Below are positions 18,004 to 26,594 of a stretch of DNA of 64,000 bases, in pieces (the stretch's first letter is position 1; each line of letters begins with the position of its first letter). The notes beneath the pieces were generated by a model. It saw only the letters and a program-made list of their open reading frames with translations. It was not told the origin of the DNA and did not search any database. Made by a program: the position numbers and the translations under genes. Source of the DNA: Alphaproteobacteria bacterium. Its GTDB lineage: Bacteria; Pseudomonadota; Alphaproteobacteria; Caulobacterales; Maricaulaceae. The stretch lies in assembly GCA_016124205.1 (NCBI GenBank), contig WGOD01000003.1, positions 62,001 through 126,000 on the forward strand. The letters run 5' to 3'.

Positions 18004-19146
18004 CTAAACCGTCACCAGTTCGATCGGGCCGGCCTCCCGGGCCGGGTCGAAGCGGGCGGGGGTGTCGGGCTTGGGCAGGTCGAGCATGCGCTGGACGGAC
18101 TGGCGGGCGCGCTCGGCGATGTTGGGATCGACCTCGACGGCGTGGCGCTCGTATTTCAGCGCCTCGTAGATATTCCTGAGATTGATCCGCTTCATGTGCG
18201 GGCAGAGATTGCAGGGGCGGACGAATTTCGTCGCCGGGGCCTCGACGGCGACATTGTCGCTCATCGAGCACTCGGTGAGGAGGACGGCGGTCGCCGGCTT
18301 CTCGCGCTTCACATAGTCGGCCATCGCCGCGGTCGAGCCTGCAAAATCCGCGGCCTTCACGACGGCGGACGGGCTTTCCGGGTGGGTCAGGATGATGACG
18401 CCGGGATGGGCTTCGCGCAGCGCGGCGACATCTTCCGCCGTGAAGCGCTCATGCACTTCGCAGGCGCCCTTCCAGGACAGGATGCGGACGCTGGTATTGG
18501 CGGCGACATTGCGCGCCAGATACTCGTCCGGGATCATGATGACGGTGTCGGAGCCCCATTCCTTCGCCGCCCATTCCACGACCTGAACCGCGTTCGAGGA
18601 GGTGCAGCAGACATCGGCCTCGGCCTTCACGTCAGCGGACGTGTTCACATAGGTCACGACCGGAATGCCGGGATATTTCGCCTTGATCAGCGCCACGTCG
18701 CGGCCGGTGATGGAAGAGGCGAGCGAGCAGCCCGCGCGCATGTCCGGGATCAGCACGGTCTTTTCCGGGGCGAGGATTTTCGCCGTCTCGGCCATGAAGT
18801 GGACGCCGGCCTGGACGATGATGTCGGCGTCGGTCTTGGCCGCCATCTGGGCAAGGGCGAGGCTGTCGCCCATCAGATCGCCGACGCCGTGGAAGATTTC
18901 CGGCGTCATGTAGTTGTGGGCCAGGATGACGGCATTCTTCTGCCGCTTCAGCTCGTTGATCGCGTGGATCAGCGGGGCGTGGGCGGGCCATTCCTCGGGC
19001 AGGATCACATCCTTCACGCGCTCGTAGATGGCGTCGGTCGCGCGCTTCACCTCATCGGTGTAGGCGAACTCCTCATTGTCGTTGAACGCGGTTGAATTGG
19101 CCTCGAAGCCGTAGCCACCGCCATTTCCGGTCAGAATGCGTTCCAT
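18004..19146 (-). CDS. nadA: Quinolinate synthase A
   Basis: NadA condenses iminoaspartate with dihydroxyacetone phosphate to quinolinate using a 4Fe-4S cluster. The 380-residue protein contains the repeat-fold motifs AVILAHNYMTPEI, GDSLALAQ and PDMRAGCSLA, and the cluster cysteines are expected in RAGCSL, the CSMSDN region and RPCNLCPHMK. Length fits the long NadA type. The 151-base gap to nadQ holds two related inverted repeats proposed here as NadQ operators, the nearer one about 15 bases upstream of the start codon. Confidence 0.96.
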   Translation of the reverse strand: MERILTGNGGGYGFEANSTAFNDNEEFAYTDEVKRATDAIYERVKDVILPEEWPAHAPLIHAINELKRQKNAVILAHNYMTPEIFHGVGDLMGDSLALAQMAAKTDADIIVQAGVHFMAETAKILAPEKTVLIPDMRAGCSLASSITGRDVALIKAKYPGIPVVTYVNTSADVKAEADVCCTSSNAVQVVEWAAKEWGSDTVIMIPDEYLARNVAANTSVRILSWKGACEVHERFTAEDVAALREAHPGVIILTHPESPSAVVKAADFAGSTAAMADYVKREKPATAVLLTECSMSDNVAVEAPATKFVRPCNLCPHMKRINLRNIYEALKYERHAVEVDPNIAERARQSVQRMLDLPKPDTPARFDPAREAGPIELVTV

Positions 19147-19160
19147 CTCTCCGCCTCCTT

Positions 19161-19177
19161 ATGCTCAAAGTGAGCAT
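19161..19177. promoter_or_regulatory. Inverted repeat upstream of nadA, candidate NadQ operator site 1
   Basis: ATGCTCA-AAG-TGAGCAT is a perfect 7-base inverted repeat with a 3-base spacer, centred on 19169. Its core GCTC-N5-GAGC recurs 60 bases away. It lies between nadQ and nadA, close enough to the nadA start to block transcription or translation initiation. Assignment to NadQ is inferred from position and from the known role of this family. Confidence 0.65.
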
Positions 19178-19222
19178 TTATAGGGCCCGATGATAAGCGG
19201 CTGTGATCGACAGCCGCCTTTT

Positions 19223-19235
19223 GCTCTTTCAGAGC
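19223..19235. promoter_or_regulatory. Second GCTC-N5-GAGC inverted repeat, candidate NadQ operator site 2
   Basis: GCTCT-TTC-AGAGC is a perfect 5-base inverted repeat whose core has the same GCTC-N5-GAGC spacing as site 1. The centres are 60 bases apart, close to a whole number of DNA turns, which would suit two bound dimers on one face. Confidence 0.5.
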
Positions 19236-19297
19236 CTAAGTAGGGTGGGGAGTGGTCCGGGTCAATGCGCTTTCGTCGCTGCAATGCAACATAGGTG

Positions 19298-20263
19298 TCA
19301 GGATTGATTAAGTCGCGGCGTTGCCAAGCCCGAGGCCGGGCCTTCGCGCAGCGCCTCGCGTCGGAAGCGGAAAAGTTCGGCGGGGCGGCCGCCGGTGCGC
19401 GCTTCCATCCGGCCGGTGCCTTCGACGAAGCCGGAGCGGTCGAGGGCGCGGCGGAAATTCTGCTTGTGCAGCGGATAGCCGACGATCGCCTCCATCACCC
19501 GCTGGAGGTGGGAGAGGGTGAAACGCTCCGGCATGATCTCGAACACGACCGGGCGGTATTTCACCTTGGCGCGGAGGCGGCTGATCGCGGTCGCGAGGAT
19601 GCGGCGGTGGTCGGACGCCATGGCTTCGCCCATGCCCGCGGGCGCGGCGTCCGCTTCGCCCCGGTCGCGGCGGGCTTCGGGGACGAGGCCGACTTCGTAG
19701 AGCAGTTCGTAGCGGTCGAGGACTCGTTCCTCATTCCAGGTCATGCCGTCGAGGCCGAAGGCGATGCGGATGCGGTCGCGCCGGGCTTCGCGCTTGCCCG
19801 GAGAGCCGGCCTCGTCGGCCCAGCGGCGCAGGGCGGGGGCGATGACGCTGGCGATCACGGCGGGCTCGCTGCTGCGCCAGTCTTCCCACGGGAAGAAGCG
19901 GTACCAGTCGCGCCACACGCCGCCGCCCTCAGGCGGGTTGGAGGTATCCGGCGTCAGGGCGAGATAGCCGATGGAGATGACGCGCGCGCCATCCGTGCCG
20001 GTCAGTTCGGCGAGCGGGGCTTCGCGGCCCATATCGCCGAAGGTGTAGAGCTGTTCGACATAGCCAAGCTGGAAGTGGGCCTGTTCGCTGACCCATTCGC
20101 GCAGGCCGATCTCGAAGGTGCGGTGCGTTTTCGGGTCGAACGGGCCGAAGGGCAAGGCGGGCGCGCCTTCGCCGCTCGGGACGACCAGAAGCTGGGGCGC
20201 GTCCTCGTCCACCGCCACGATGACGGCGTTGAGGCCAACGATCAGCGCCCCGGACCCGATCAT
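19298..20263 (-). CDS. nadQ: NadQ-family NAD-biosynthesis regulator (Nudix-like sensor plus NrtR-type winged helix)
   Basis: The 321-residue protein has a Nudix-like N-terminal domain (about residues 1-150) with the NrtR-like core VEQLYTFGDMGR but a degenerate Nudix box, suggesting ligand sensing rather than hydrolysis. The C-terminal region (about 245-310, from RFTLSHLQRVMEAIVGYPLH) matches the NrtR winged-helix domain. NadQ represses de novo NAD genes in alphaproteobacteria. The ATG at 20263 overlaps the stop of the HD-domain gene (ATGA). nadABC follows on the same strand, with two inverted repeats in the gap. Confidence 0.85.
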   Translation of the reverse strand: MIGSGALIVGLNAVIVAVDEDAPQLLVVPSGEGAPALPFGPFDPKTHRTFEIGLREWVSEQAHFQLGYVEQLYTFGDMGREAPLAELTGTDGARVISIGYLALTPDTSNPPEGGGVWRDWYRFFPWEDWRSSEPAVIASVIAPALRRWADEAGSPGKREARRDRIRIAFGLDGMTWNEERVLDRYELLYEVGLVPEARRDRGEADAAPAGMGEAMASDHRRILATAISRLRAKVKYRPVVFEIMPERFTLSHLQRVMEAIVGYPLHKQNFRRALDRSGFVEGTGRMEARTGGRPAELFRFRREALREGPASGLATPRLNQS

Positions 20264-20901
20264 GCGCGCTTCCGTCTCGGCCTGGCTTCCGCCTCGACCG
20301 CGGCGATGAGCGTCTCGAACCGGTCGACGAAGCGTTTCTGCGCTTCCTTCGGCGGGGCCGGGTCGATCGTGATGTCGAGCCCGGCGGGCGGCTTGCCGAA
20401 GAAGGAATTGGATTCGGCTTCGGAGAAGCCGGCGATCTGAGTCGCCTCGAACCAGGCGCAGATATGGTCGGCGCGCTTGATCTTGCGCTTCACCTCGACC
20501 GGCGTCTTCGCGGGCAGGCCGAAGCGGGCGTGGACGGCGTGCTCCAGCTTTTCCTCGAACAGCTTGTAGTCGATGCCGAGCGCCGCCTTGAACGGGCTGA
20601 TCATGTCGCCGATCACATATTCCGAGCTGTCGTGCAGCAGGGCGGCGAGACGCCATTTCGCCTCGAGATCGGGGTAGAGAAAGCCGGTGATGTGCTCGAC
20701 GACGAGGCTGTGTTCCGCCACGGAGAAGGCGTGGTCGCCGCGCGTCTGGCCGTTCCAGCGCGCCACACGGGCAAGGCCGTGCGCGATGTCGTCGATCTCG
20801 ATGTCGAAGGGCGAGGGATTGAGCAGATCCAGCCGGCGTCCGGACAGCATCCTTTGCCAGGCTCGCGGCGTTTTGTCGGATGTCGGTCGCGTTCTCGGCA
20901 T
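20260..20901 (-). CDS. HD-domain phosphohydrolase, YfbR-like
   Basis: The 213-residue protein has the metal-binding HD-fold pattern: HAFSVAEHSLVVEH in the first helices, LLHDSSEYVIGDM as the central HD motif, and KRADHICAWFEA late. These residues resemble YfbR-type nucleotide phosphohydrolases, which remove phosphate from nucleoside monophosphates. Its stop overlaps the nadQ start by four bases, so it is probably co-expressed with the NAD regulator and could act on a pyridine nucleotide or a related metabolite. That link is inference from context. Confidence 0.8.
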   Translation of the reverse strand: MPRTRPTSDKTPRAWQRMLSGRRLDLLNPSPFDIEIDDIAHGLARVARWNGQTRGDHAFSVAEHSLVVEHITGFLYPDLEAKWRLAALLHDSSEYVIGDMISPFKAALGIDYKLFEEKLEHAVHARFGLPAKTPVEVKRKIKRADHICAWFEATQIAGFSEAESNSFFGKPPAGLDITIDPAPPKEAQKRFVDRFETLIAAVEAEARPRRKRA

Positions 20902-20999
20902 GTCAGTCTTATCCTGTCGGTCGACTCGGCTGGCGGGCGGCCTTTCCTAAGACCCGTGCCGCGAAGATCAAGCGCGCTGCCAACAGAAGGATCAGTCCC

Positions 21000-21839
21000 A
21001 TGGCCCGCGAACGCATCATGGTCACTTTACAGGGCGACGAAAAGGATCGCGCCACGGTCGAGGCTGCGGCCCGGCTGGCGCGCGGCATCGGCGCGACGCT
21101 GGACGGTCTCTTCGTCGAGCCGGACGCATCCGCCTATCTCATGTGGACGGGACCCGGCGTTGCCGCCGCCACGGTGATGGCCGGCGCAGTCGATTCGATC
21201 CGCGAGGAAAGCGACCGCTGCGCCGATGAGGCCAAGCAGACTTTCTCCGACGTGCTCTCGGGCTTCGACAGTCTCGCCGCCGACGGGCGGTTCTACCGCG
21301 TTTCGGGCACGGTGTCGGAGGTCGCGGTCGAGGCGCGACTGGCGCGCTATGTCGTGACCGATCCGCAATCGATGGCGGGCAATGGTCCGCTGGCGGACTT
21401 CATCACCGCCGTGCTGATCGACGAGCAGGTGCCGGTAATCGCGGCCCGTGCCGGCATGATGCCGCCGGAAACCATCCACATCGCCTGGGACGGATCGAAG
21501 GAAGCGGCCCGCGCCGCCGCCGGGGCCGCGCCCCTCATCGCCAACGCCAAGCGCGTCATGGTGCTGCAGTCGGACAAGGGGCTCGACTATTCCGACCGGC
21601 GCAGCGCGCCGCCGGAGCGGTTGATCGACTGGCTCGCCGATCTCGGCTGCCGCGCCGGCACGATCGATATCGACGAGGCCGACGATGTCGGCGAGGCGAT
21701 CCTCGACTCGTCCAAGGGCGCGGACCTCATCGTCGCCGGGGCCTATGGCCATTCGCGTCTGCGCGAATTCGTTTTCGGGGGCGTCACTCGGTCGCTCTTT
21801 CAGGCCGTTGACGGACCGTCGCTTCTCGCGGCTCACTAA
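21000..21839 (+). CDS. Universal stress protein family, two-domain
   Basis: The 279-residue protein has two UspA-like halves. The first (about 1-140) is degenerate; the second (about 150-279) ends with the nucleotide-binding pattern VAGAYGHSRLREFVFGGVT, the GxxG-9x-G-[ST] motif of ATP-binding Usps. Such proteins support survival under stress. The ATG at 21000 has AAGGA nine bases upstream. It is divergent from the HD-domain gene and is followed 26 bases later by a small conserved-looking gene. Confidence 0.85.
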   Translation: MARERIMVTLQGDEKDRATVEAAARLARGIGATLDGLFVEPDASAYLMWTGPGVAAATVMAGAVDSIREESDRCADEAKQTFSDVLSGFDSLAADGRFYRVSGTVSEVAVEARLARYVVTDPQSMAGNGPLADFITAVLIDEQVPVIAARAGMMPPETIHIAWDGSKEAARAAAGAAPLIANAKRVMVLQSDKGLDYSDRRSAPPERLIDWLADLGCRAGTIDIDEADDVGEAILDSSKGADLIVAGAYGHSRLREFVFGGVTRSLFQAVDGPSLLAAH

Positions 21840-21865
21840 CCGGACAGAAACACAGGAGACTCCTC

Positions 21866-22240
21866 ATGGGCCTCATGCGCGTCACGCTTCGTCTCGGCCG
21901 CAACCCCGATGCCGGTTTCCCCGATGGCGACGACCATCAGGGCTATGTCATCGTCGCGCCGCTCGACAAGGACGGTCATCTCGACACCGCCCTGTGGCGG
22001 GAGAGCAAGGAAAAGTGCACCGTGCTGCGCTTCGATCCCGATCCGGACGAGCGCGCCGACGGCTGGCTCAGCCATCGCGGCAACAACTGGTATTTCCGCT
22101 ATGACGAGGACGACGAGGGGCCGGACGAGCCGGTCTACAAGCTCGGTGATCACACGCTGAAGCTCGGCGAATACCTCACCATCCACGAAGCCGATGGCGA
22201 CGATCTGACCTACAAGATCACCGAAGTGACGGCAGTCTAG
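21866..22240 (+). CDS. Hypothetical protein, 124 aa
   Basis: A cytoplasmic, acidic protein with no signal peptide or membrane segment. It reads as a compact beta-rich domain: MRVTLRLGRNPDAGFPDGDDHQGYV, then aromatic strands NNWYFRYDEDDEG and KLGDHTLKLGEYLTI. A good ribosome site (CAGGAG) precedes the ATG. I recognise no named family. It may share a transcript with the upstream stress protein gene. Its stop shares the bases CTAG with the stop of the convergent lipoprotein gene. Confidence 0.75.
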   Translation: MGLMRVTLRLGRNPDAGFPDGDDHQGYVIVAPLDKDGHLDTALWRESKEKCTVLRFDPDPDERADGWLSHRGNNWYFRYDEDDEGPDEPVYKLGDHTLKLGEYLTIHEADGDDLTYKITEVTAV

Positions 22241-23283
22241 AAGCTCCGGTCGTCGGCGACCACGGCCAGCATGGTGCCGTCGTCGCTGACGGCCATGCGG
22301 GTCACGTTGTTGATCATCGCGCCGCGGAAGTCGGCGATCGGTGCCCAGTCCGTGTCGGCGGTGCGCGAGTAGAGCGTGCCGTCGTCACTCGACAGATAGA
22401 CGAGCGTGCCATCCCCCATTCGATGGGCCGCGAAATCCTGGCTCATGCCCGGCAGGGCGAACAGCATCGACGTCTCGCCGGTGGCGTATTCGTATCGGTT
22501 GAGCGACCAGCCTTCTTCCTCATTGCCGCTCGTGAACAGAACGGCGTCGCCACCCGGCTCGGAATAGAGGGCGCGGCCAATGCCTTCTGCCACAACGATG
22601 GTCTCGCCGCTTTCGACGTCGGCAACCTGCAGGGTGAAACTGTCACCCAGAACGAAGAGCGCGACGACCGATCGGTCCGCGTTGAAGGCGTAATAGCCGA
22701 TCGTCGTCATATCGAGAACGGGCTGCGGGTCGGAGCCGTTGGCGTTGGCGTGGATCAGGTGCTGGGTCGTGCCGTCGGCCATCTGGCGCACGAAATAGAG
22801 GCCGGACATGGCGCTATAATTGCGAGGCGAGTATTCGCCCGAATCCGGGGTCGAGGTGATCTGCTGGCTGTTGCCCGATCCGGAGAGATGGATGCGGATA
22901 TCGGTCGAGCCGCCCTCGGATTCCGAGGAATAGAAGAAGTCGTGACCGTTCGGCAGGAAGGCCGGCTGGTTGTCATAGCCGGGATGGCGAGTCGCGTTGC
23001 GCATGTTCGTCACGGCCGGAACCGCGCCGGTCCAGCCGAGATCGGCCAGGAAGATGTCGGTCGTCGGCAGGCTCATGTCTTCGGAGGCGGCGGCATCGTC
23101 ATCGGCGGCCGGATCTTCGTCCTCGACCGGGGTCATGTCCGGCATCTGGGTCGCGACATCACCGGCCATGTCGTTGGCGGCGCTGGTGATTTCCTCGTCG
23201 ACGGGAACCTGGTTCTCCGGCGAGCAGGCCATGAGAAGCGCGGCACTCGCCGCCGAAATCGTCAGGGTGAGCGTCCGCTTCAT
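22237..23283 (-). CDS. Lipoprotein with TolB/PD40-like beta-propeller
   Basis: The 348-residue protein begins MKRTLTLTISAASAALLMACS, a lipoprotein signal with the lipidated cysteine at residue 20. A long acidic Asp/Glu/Ala linker follows (about 25-75). The rest shows WD40-like repeats of the PD40 type, recognisable by blocks such as HPGYDNQPAFLPNGHDFFYSS, EYSPRNYSAMSGLYFV and RMGDGTLVYLSSDDG. It is probably an envelope-anchored binding or sensor protein; no catalytic site is visible. It is the last gene of the run tag - small lipoprotein - two KAS III genes. Confidence 0.8.
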   Translation of the reverse strand: MKRTLTLTISAASAALLMACSPENQVPVDEEITSAANDMAGDVATQMPDMTPVEDEDPAADDDAAASEDMSLPTTDIFLADLGWTGAVPAVTNMRNATRHPGYDNQPAFLPNGHDFFYSSESEGGSTDIRIHLSGSGNSQQITSTPDSGEYSPRNYSAMSGLYFVRQMADGTTQHLIHANANGSDPQPVLDMTTIGYYAFNADRSVVALFVLGDSFTLQVADVESGETIVVAEGIGRALYSEPGGDAVLFTSGNEEEGWSLNRYEYATGETSMLFALPGMSQDFAAHRMGDGTLVYLSSDDGTLYSRTADTDWAPIADFRGAMINNVTRMAVSDDGTMLAVVADDRSF

Positions 23284-23300
23284 CACATGTCTCCGAGAGG

Positions 23301-24416
23301 TCAGCGTTTCTGGATCACGGCTGCGCCGCAGCCATAGCCTGCACCGAATGCGCACATCAGTCCACGTTCGCCCGGCTTCATGTCGGCGTTGTTCAGGTCG
23401 AACGTCATCAGCACGCTGGACGAGGAGGTGTTGCCGTACTCGTCGAGGATGATCGGGGCCGCGTCGGAATCCGGTTCGCGTTCGAGCACGCGTTTGGCGA
23501 CCATCTGGACGATGCGGATATTGGCCTGGTGCAGCCAGGCGCGGCGCACATCGGCGGGTTTCAGGCCGAGATCGGCGATCAGCGTGGAGCCGACGCCGGA
23601 GGCCATCGGGATGACGTCGCGGAAGACGCGGTGGCCGTCCTGGTCGACGAAGGGTTCGAAATTGTCGCCTTCCTCGAACTCGGTGTGATTGAGGAAGCCG
23701 AAGTCGGACCGCAGCGCATTCGAGTACGCGTTCTCCAGCCGCGTGCCGAGCACTTCCCAGCCGCCGGCCTCGCGGTCGCCGCGCTCGAGCAGAACAGCGG
23801 CGGAGGCGTCGCCGAAGATGAAGTGCACTTCGCGGCGGCGGTAGTGGTTGATCGCGCTCATGATTTCCGGGCAGCAGATCAGGATCGCGTCGGCCGATCC
23901 GGAGCGGATCATGTCGCGCGCCAGCTGCATGCCGTAGATGGCCGAGGCGCAGGCCATCGTCATGTCGAAAGAAAAGCCGTTGATGCCGAGCGCGGACTGG
24001 ATCTCGGTCGCGACGGCCGGGAAGTTCCGCTGCTGCGCGGATGAGGCGACGATCACGCCGTCGACGTCGGCGGCGGTACGGTTCGCCTTGGCCAGTGCCT
24101 TCTTCGCCGAGAGAAGCGCGAATTCGGCCTGGACCGACATCTCTTCCTTCGGGCGGTGGGGCAGGCGGGGTCGCATCCGGTTCAGATCCATCAGGCCCGG
24201 CTTGTCGATGACGTGCCGGTTCCGGATGCCCGAGGCGGAGACGATGAAGTCCTCGCTCGACAGCGGCTTCGGCTCGACCTCGCCGCGCGCGATCGCGTCG
24301 GCATTCTCCGCATTCCAGCCCTCGGCCCAGGTGTTGAAGACCTTCACGAGCTCGGCATTGGAAATGCTCTCTTCAGGGGCGTGCCAGCCCACCGAACGGA
24401 TGACGCAGTCCTTCAC
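23301..24416 (-). CDS. Beta-ketoacyl-ACP synthase III-like protein, tandem copy 1
   Basis: This 371-residue thiolase-fold protein carries the FabH catalytic triad: Cys156 in MACASAIYG, His296 in WLHQAN, and Asn329 in EYGNTSSSS. It condenses an acyl-CoA or acyl-ACP with malonyl-ACP by family analogy. It aligns without gaps through residue 330 with the adjacent gene, so the two are paralogs from a tandem duplication. It begins with a four-base overlap of the upstream stop, so both subunits should be made together. It looks closer to the Pseudomonas PA3286-like branch than to housekeeping FabH. Confidence 0.88.
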   Translation of the reverse strand: MKDCVIRSVGWHAPEESISNAELVKVFNTWAEGWNAENADAIARGEVEPKPLSSEDFIVSASGIRNRHVIDKPGLMDLNRMRPRLPHRPKEEMSVQAEFALLSAKKALAKANRTAADVDGVIVASSAQQRNFPAVATEIQSALGINGFSFDMTMACASAIYGMQLARDMIRSGSADAILICCPEIMSAINHYRRREVHFIFGDASAAVLLERGDREAGGWEVLGTRLENAYSNALRSDFGFLNHTEFEEGDNFEPFVDQDGHRVFRDVIPMASGVGSTLIADLGLKPADVRRAWLHQANIRIVQMVAKRVLEREPDSDAAPIILDEYGNTSSSSVLMTFDLNNADMKPGERGLMCAFGAGYGCGAAVIQKR

Positions 24417-25534
24417 GCGGCAATCCTTTCGACAAATATCGATCCCACCGAGTATCCGGCACCGAAGGAACAGATCAATCCCTTCTCCCCGGTTTCGAAA
24501 TCATCGTTGTGGCGATGGAAGCAGACGACCGAGCCCGCGCCGGCGGTGTTGGCGAATTCGTCGAGGATGGTCGGGGCTTCGCCATCGGCGTATTCGCGGC
24601 CGAAGACTTTCTGCGCGATGACCCGGTTCATGTTGGAATTCGCCTGGTGCAGCCACAGGCGCTTCATGTCGTCCGGCTTCAGGCTGCAATCGGACATGTG
24701 CTGCAGGATCATCTCCGCCACCATCGGGCAGACTTCCTTGAACACGCGGCGGCCATTTTGGACGAACAGCATCTCGTCCTCGTCGCGCGCCGGTTCCTCG
24801 CAGCGATTGAGGAAGCCCTGATTGGACCGGATATTGTTGGAATACTGGGTCTTCAGCCGGGTGGAGAGGACTTTCCAGCCCGGATTGCCCCAGTCAGCCC
24901 GTTCGAGGATCACGGCCACGGCCACATCGCCGAATATGAAGTGGCTGTCGCGGTCGGTGTAGTTCAGCTGCGGCGTGGTGATTTCCGGCGTCACGACGAC
25001 GATCCGGTTGGCCTGACCGCAGCGGATCGCGTTCACCGCCTGCTGCAGCGCGAAGGTCGCCGAGGAACACGCCACGCTCATGTCGAAGCCGAATCCGGTC
25101 GCGCCGATCGCGTCCTGGATCTCGATCGCGACGCAGGGATAGGTGCGCTGCATCGACGTGGCGGAGCAGATCACGCCATCGACATCGCTGCCGTCCAGTC
25201 CGACGCGGTCCAGCGCATCCTTCACAGCGACCACGCCGGCTTCCGCCATGATGCACAGCGCATCGTCGGGGCGCGGTTCGACCTTCGGGCGAAGGCGGCC
25301 TGTGTCGAGGATGCCGTCCGGGTCGATCGCGTAGCGCGATTTGATTCCCGAGGCCTTTTCGATGAATTCGACGGAGGAGGGCTGTTTCGCCTCGCGCTCG
25401 CCGCGTTTGATTTCGCCCGCATGCTCCTCGTTCCAGCGCGCCGCATAGGCGTTGTAGCTCTCCACGAGCTGCGCGTTGGAAATGGAATGGGGCGGGGTCC
25501 ACAATCCTGTGGACCGGATGATCACGTCGCTCAT
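24413..25534 (-). CDS. Beta-ketoacyl-ACP synthase III-like protein, tandem copy 2
   Basis: This 373-residue paralog has the same triad at the same positions: Cys156 in VACSSATF, His296 in WLHQAN, and Asn329 in EFANTAGAGS. Both N-termini share the SISNAxLV pattern, and both have an insert (about residues 25-90) longer than in FabH. It resembles Pseudomonas PA3286, reported to use medium-chain acyl-CoA. With its partner it may form a homodimer or a heterodimer of two active subunits. No acyl carrier protein or other fatty acid gene is adjacent. Confidence 0.88.
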   Translation of the reverse strand: MSDVIIRSTGLWTPPHSISNAQLVESYNAYAARWNEEHAGEIKRGEREAKQPSSVEFIEKASGIKSRYAIDPDGILDTGRLRPKVEPRPDDALCIMAEAGVVAVKDALDRVGLDGSDVDGVICSATSMQRTYPCVAIEIQDAIGATGFGFDMSVACSSATFALQQAVNAIRCGQANRIVVVTPEITTPQLNYTDRDSHFIFGDVAVAVILERADWGNPGWKVLSTRLKTQYSNNIRSNQGFLNRCEEPARDEDEMLFVQNGRRVFKEVCPMVAEMILQHMSDCSLKPDDMKRLWLHQANSNMNRVIAQKVFGREYADGEAPTILDEFANTAGAGSVVCFHRHNDDFETGEKGLICSFGAGYSVGSIFVERIAA

Positions 25535-25627
25535 GAAGACAGCGCCTCGCGCAACAATGTGAAAACTTCGTTGCAGCGCGTTATGGCGCGGACCGGCGCG
25601 TTTGTCAGTTCCGCGGTGTAGCGGACG

Positions 25628-25834
25628 CTAATTCGGATCGGCGATGCGCCGGTCGCCGCGGCCGTCCTGATCCTCGCAGACCCAGTCGCCCGGGCCTGCC
25701 GGGTCGTGCGAATTGCCCATGCGGCATTCGTCCCGCGACATTTGACGCGCCTCGCCCGGTTCGGCCGGGTCGAAGTCCAGGGTGGAACAGGCAGAAAGGG
25801 CGAGCGGTAGGGCAAGCAGGAAAGCGCGTTTCAT
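25628..25834 (-). CDS. Small lipoprotein, hypothetical
   Basis: A 68-residue protein with a clean lipoprotein signal: MKRAFLLALPLALSAC, cysteine 16 lipidated. The short mature part is acidic and carries two further cysteines (DECRMGN, WVCEDQD) that could form a disulfide. The ATG at 25834 begins four bases after the tag stop, so the two are probably co-transcribed. Function unknown. Confidence 0.7.
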   Translation of the reverse strand: MKRAFLLALPLALSACSTLDFDPAEPGEARQMSRDECRMGNSHDPAGPGDWVCEDQDGRGDRRIADPN

Positions 25835-25838
25835 CGAA

Positions 25839-26417
25839 CTACCTCGCAAGGGCACGAACCGGATCGTGACGCGGACAGGCGACGAGGTGATCGTTCACCA
25901 GTCCCGTCGCCTGCATGAAAGCATAGACGATGACCGGGCCGCAAAAGCGAAATCCACGTTTCTTCAGATCCTTCGACATCCGTTCGCTCAGCGGTGTCGA
26001 GGCGGGAACATCGTGCATGGCCTCGAAACGGTTCTGAATGGGCTGGCCGTCGACATAGCCCCAGAGATAGTCGGCGAAATCCTCGCCGCGCTCGCGCATG
26101 TCCAGATAGAGTTTCGCATTGCCGATCGCCGCCTCGATCTTCGACCTCGACCGGATGATGCCGGGATTGCCCAGCAGGCGCTCGATATCGGCCTCGCCAT
26201 AGCGGGCGATGATCTCCGGATCGAAGCCGTCGAAGGCCTCGCGCATCGTTTCGCGCTTCCTGAGGATGGTGATCCAGGCGAGCCCGGCCTGAAACCCGTC
26301 GAGGATCAGCTTCTCCCACAGCGCGCGGGCGTCGTATTCGGGAACGCCCCATTCGGTGTCGTGATAACCGGCATAGAGCGGATCGTCGTCGGGCGCCCAA
26401 GGGCAGCGGGTCAGCAT
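25839..26417 (-). CDS. tag: DNA-3-methyladenine glycosylase I
   Basis: Tag removes 3-methyladenine from alkylated DNA. The 192-residue protein begins LTRCPWA with the zinc cysteine, followed by YHDTEWGVP, the helix DGFQAGLAWITILRKR, the FRFCGPVIVYAFMQATGLVNDH region and the C-terminal cysteine in VACPRH. These match the family throughout, and length is normal. It starts the minus-strand run that continues with a small lipoprotein and the synthase pair. Confidence 0.93.
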   Translation of the reverse strand: MLTRCPWAPDDDPLYAGYHDTEWGVPEYDARALWEKLILDGFQAGLAWITILRKRETMREAFDGFDPEIIARYGEADIERLLGNPGIIRSRSKIEAAIGNAKLYLDMRERGEDFADYLWGYVDGQPIQNRFEAMHDVPASTPLSERMSKDLKKRGFRFCGPVIVYAFMQATGLVNDHLVACPRHDPVRALAR

Positions 26418-26499
26418 GGCGGAATCTCCTCCGCCTCCGGTCTAGCGCGCGGCGATGAGGGTGGCGACCCGATGTTTGCGTTCGCTATAACAGACGTTT

Positions 26500-26578
26500 C
26501 CCGGACGCGCGCAGCGCGATCCGGGATCCAAGCAGTCTTGATCGCTGGACCCCGGTCTTCGCTGACGCGAAACCGGGG
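26500..26578. repeat. Intergenic element with two hairpins (REP/RIME-like)
   Basis: The first hairpin pairs CCCGGACGCGC (26500-26510) with GCGCGATCCGGG (26514-26525) with one bulged base. The second pairs CCCCGGT and TTCGC (26550-26562) with GCGAA and ACCGGGG (26567-26578), with one unpaired base. It lies between the ygfZ stop and the start region of tag. The two-hairpin layout resembles 5148-5210, although the sequences differ. Confidence 0.7.
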
Positions 26579-26594
26579 AGCGTCGGAAGGTTGG

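Noticed and set aside
17993..18271. An N-terminal extension of nadB by 93 codons into nadA
   Set aside because: The extra residues are arginine-rich and shadow nadA. A GTG with a good ribosome site at 17992 lies directly before the FAD-binding motif.
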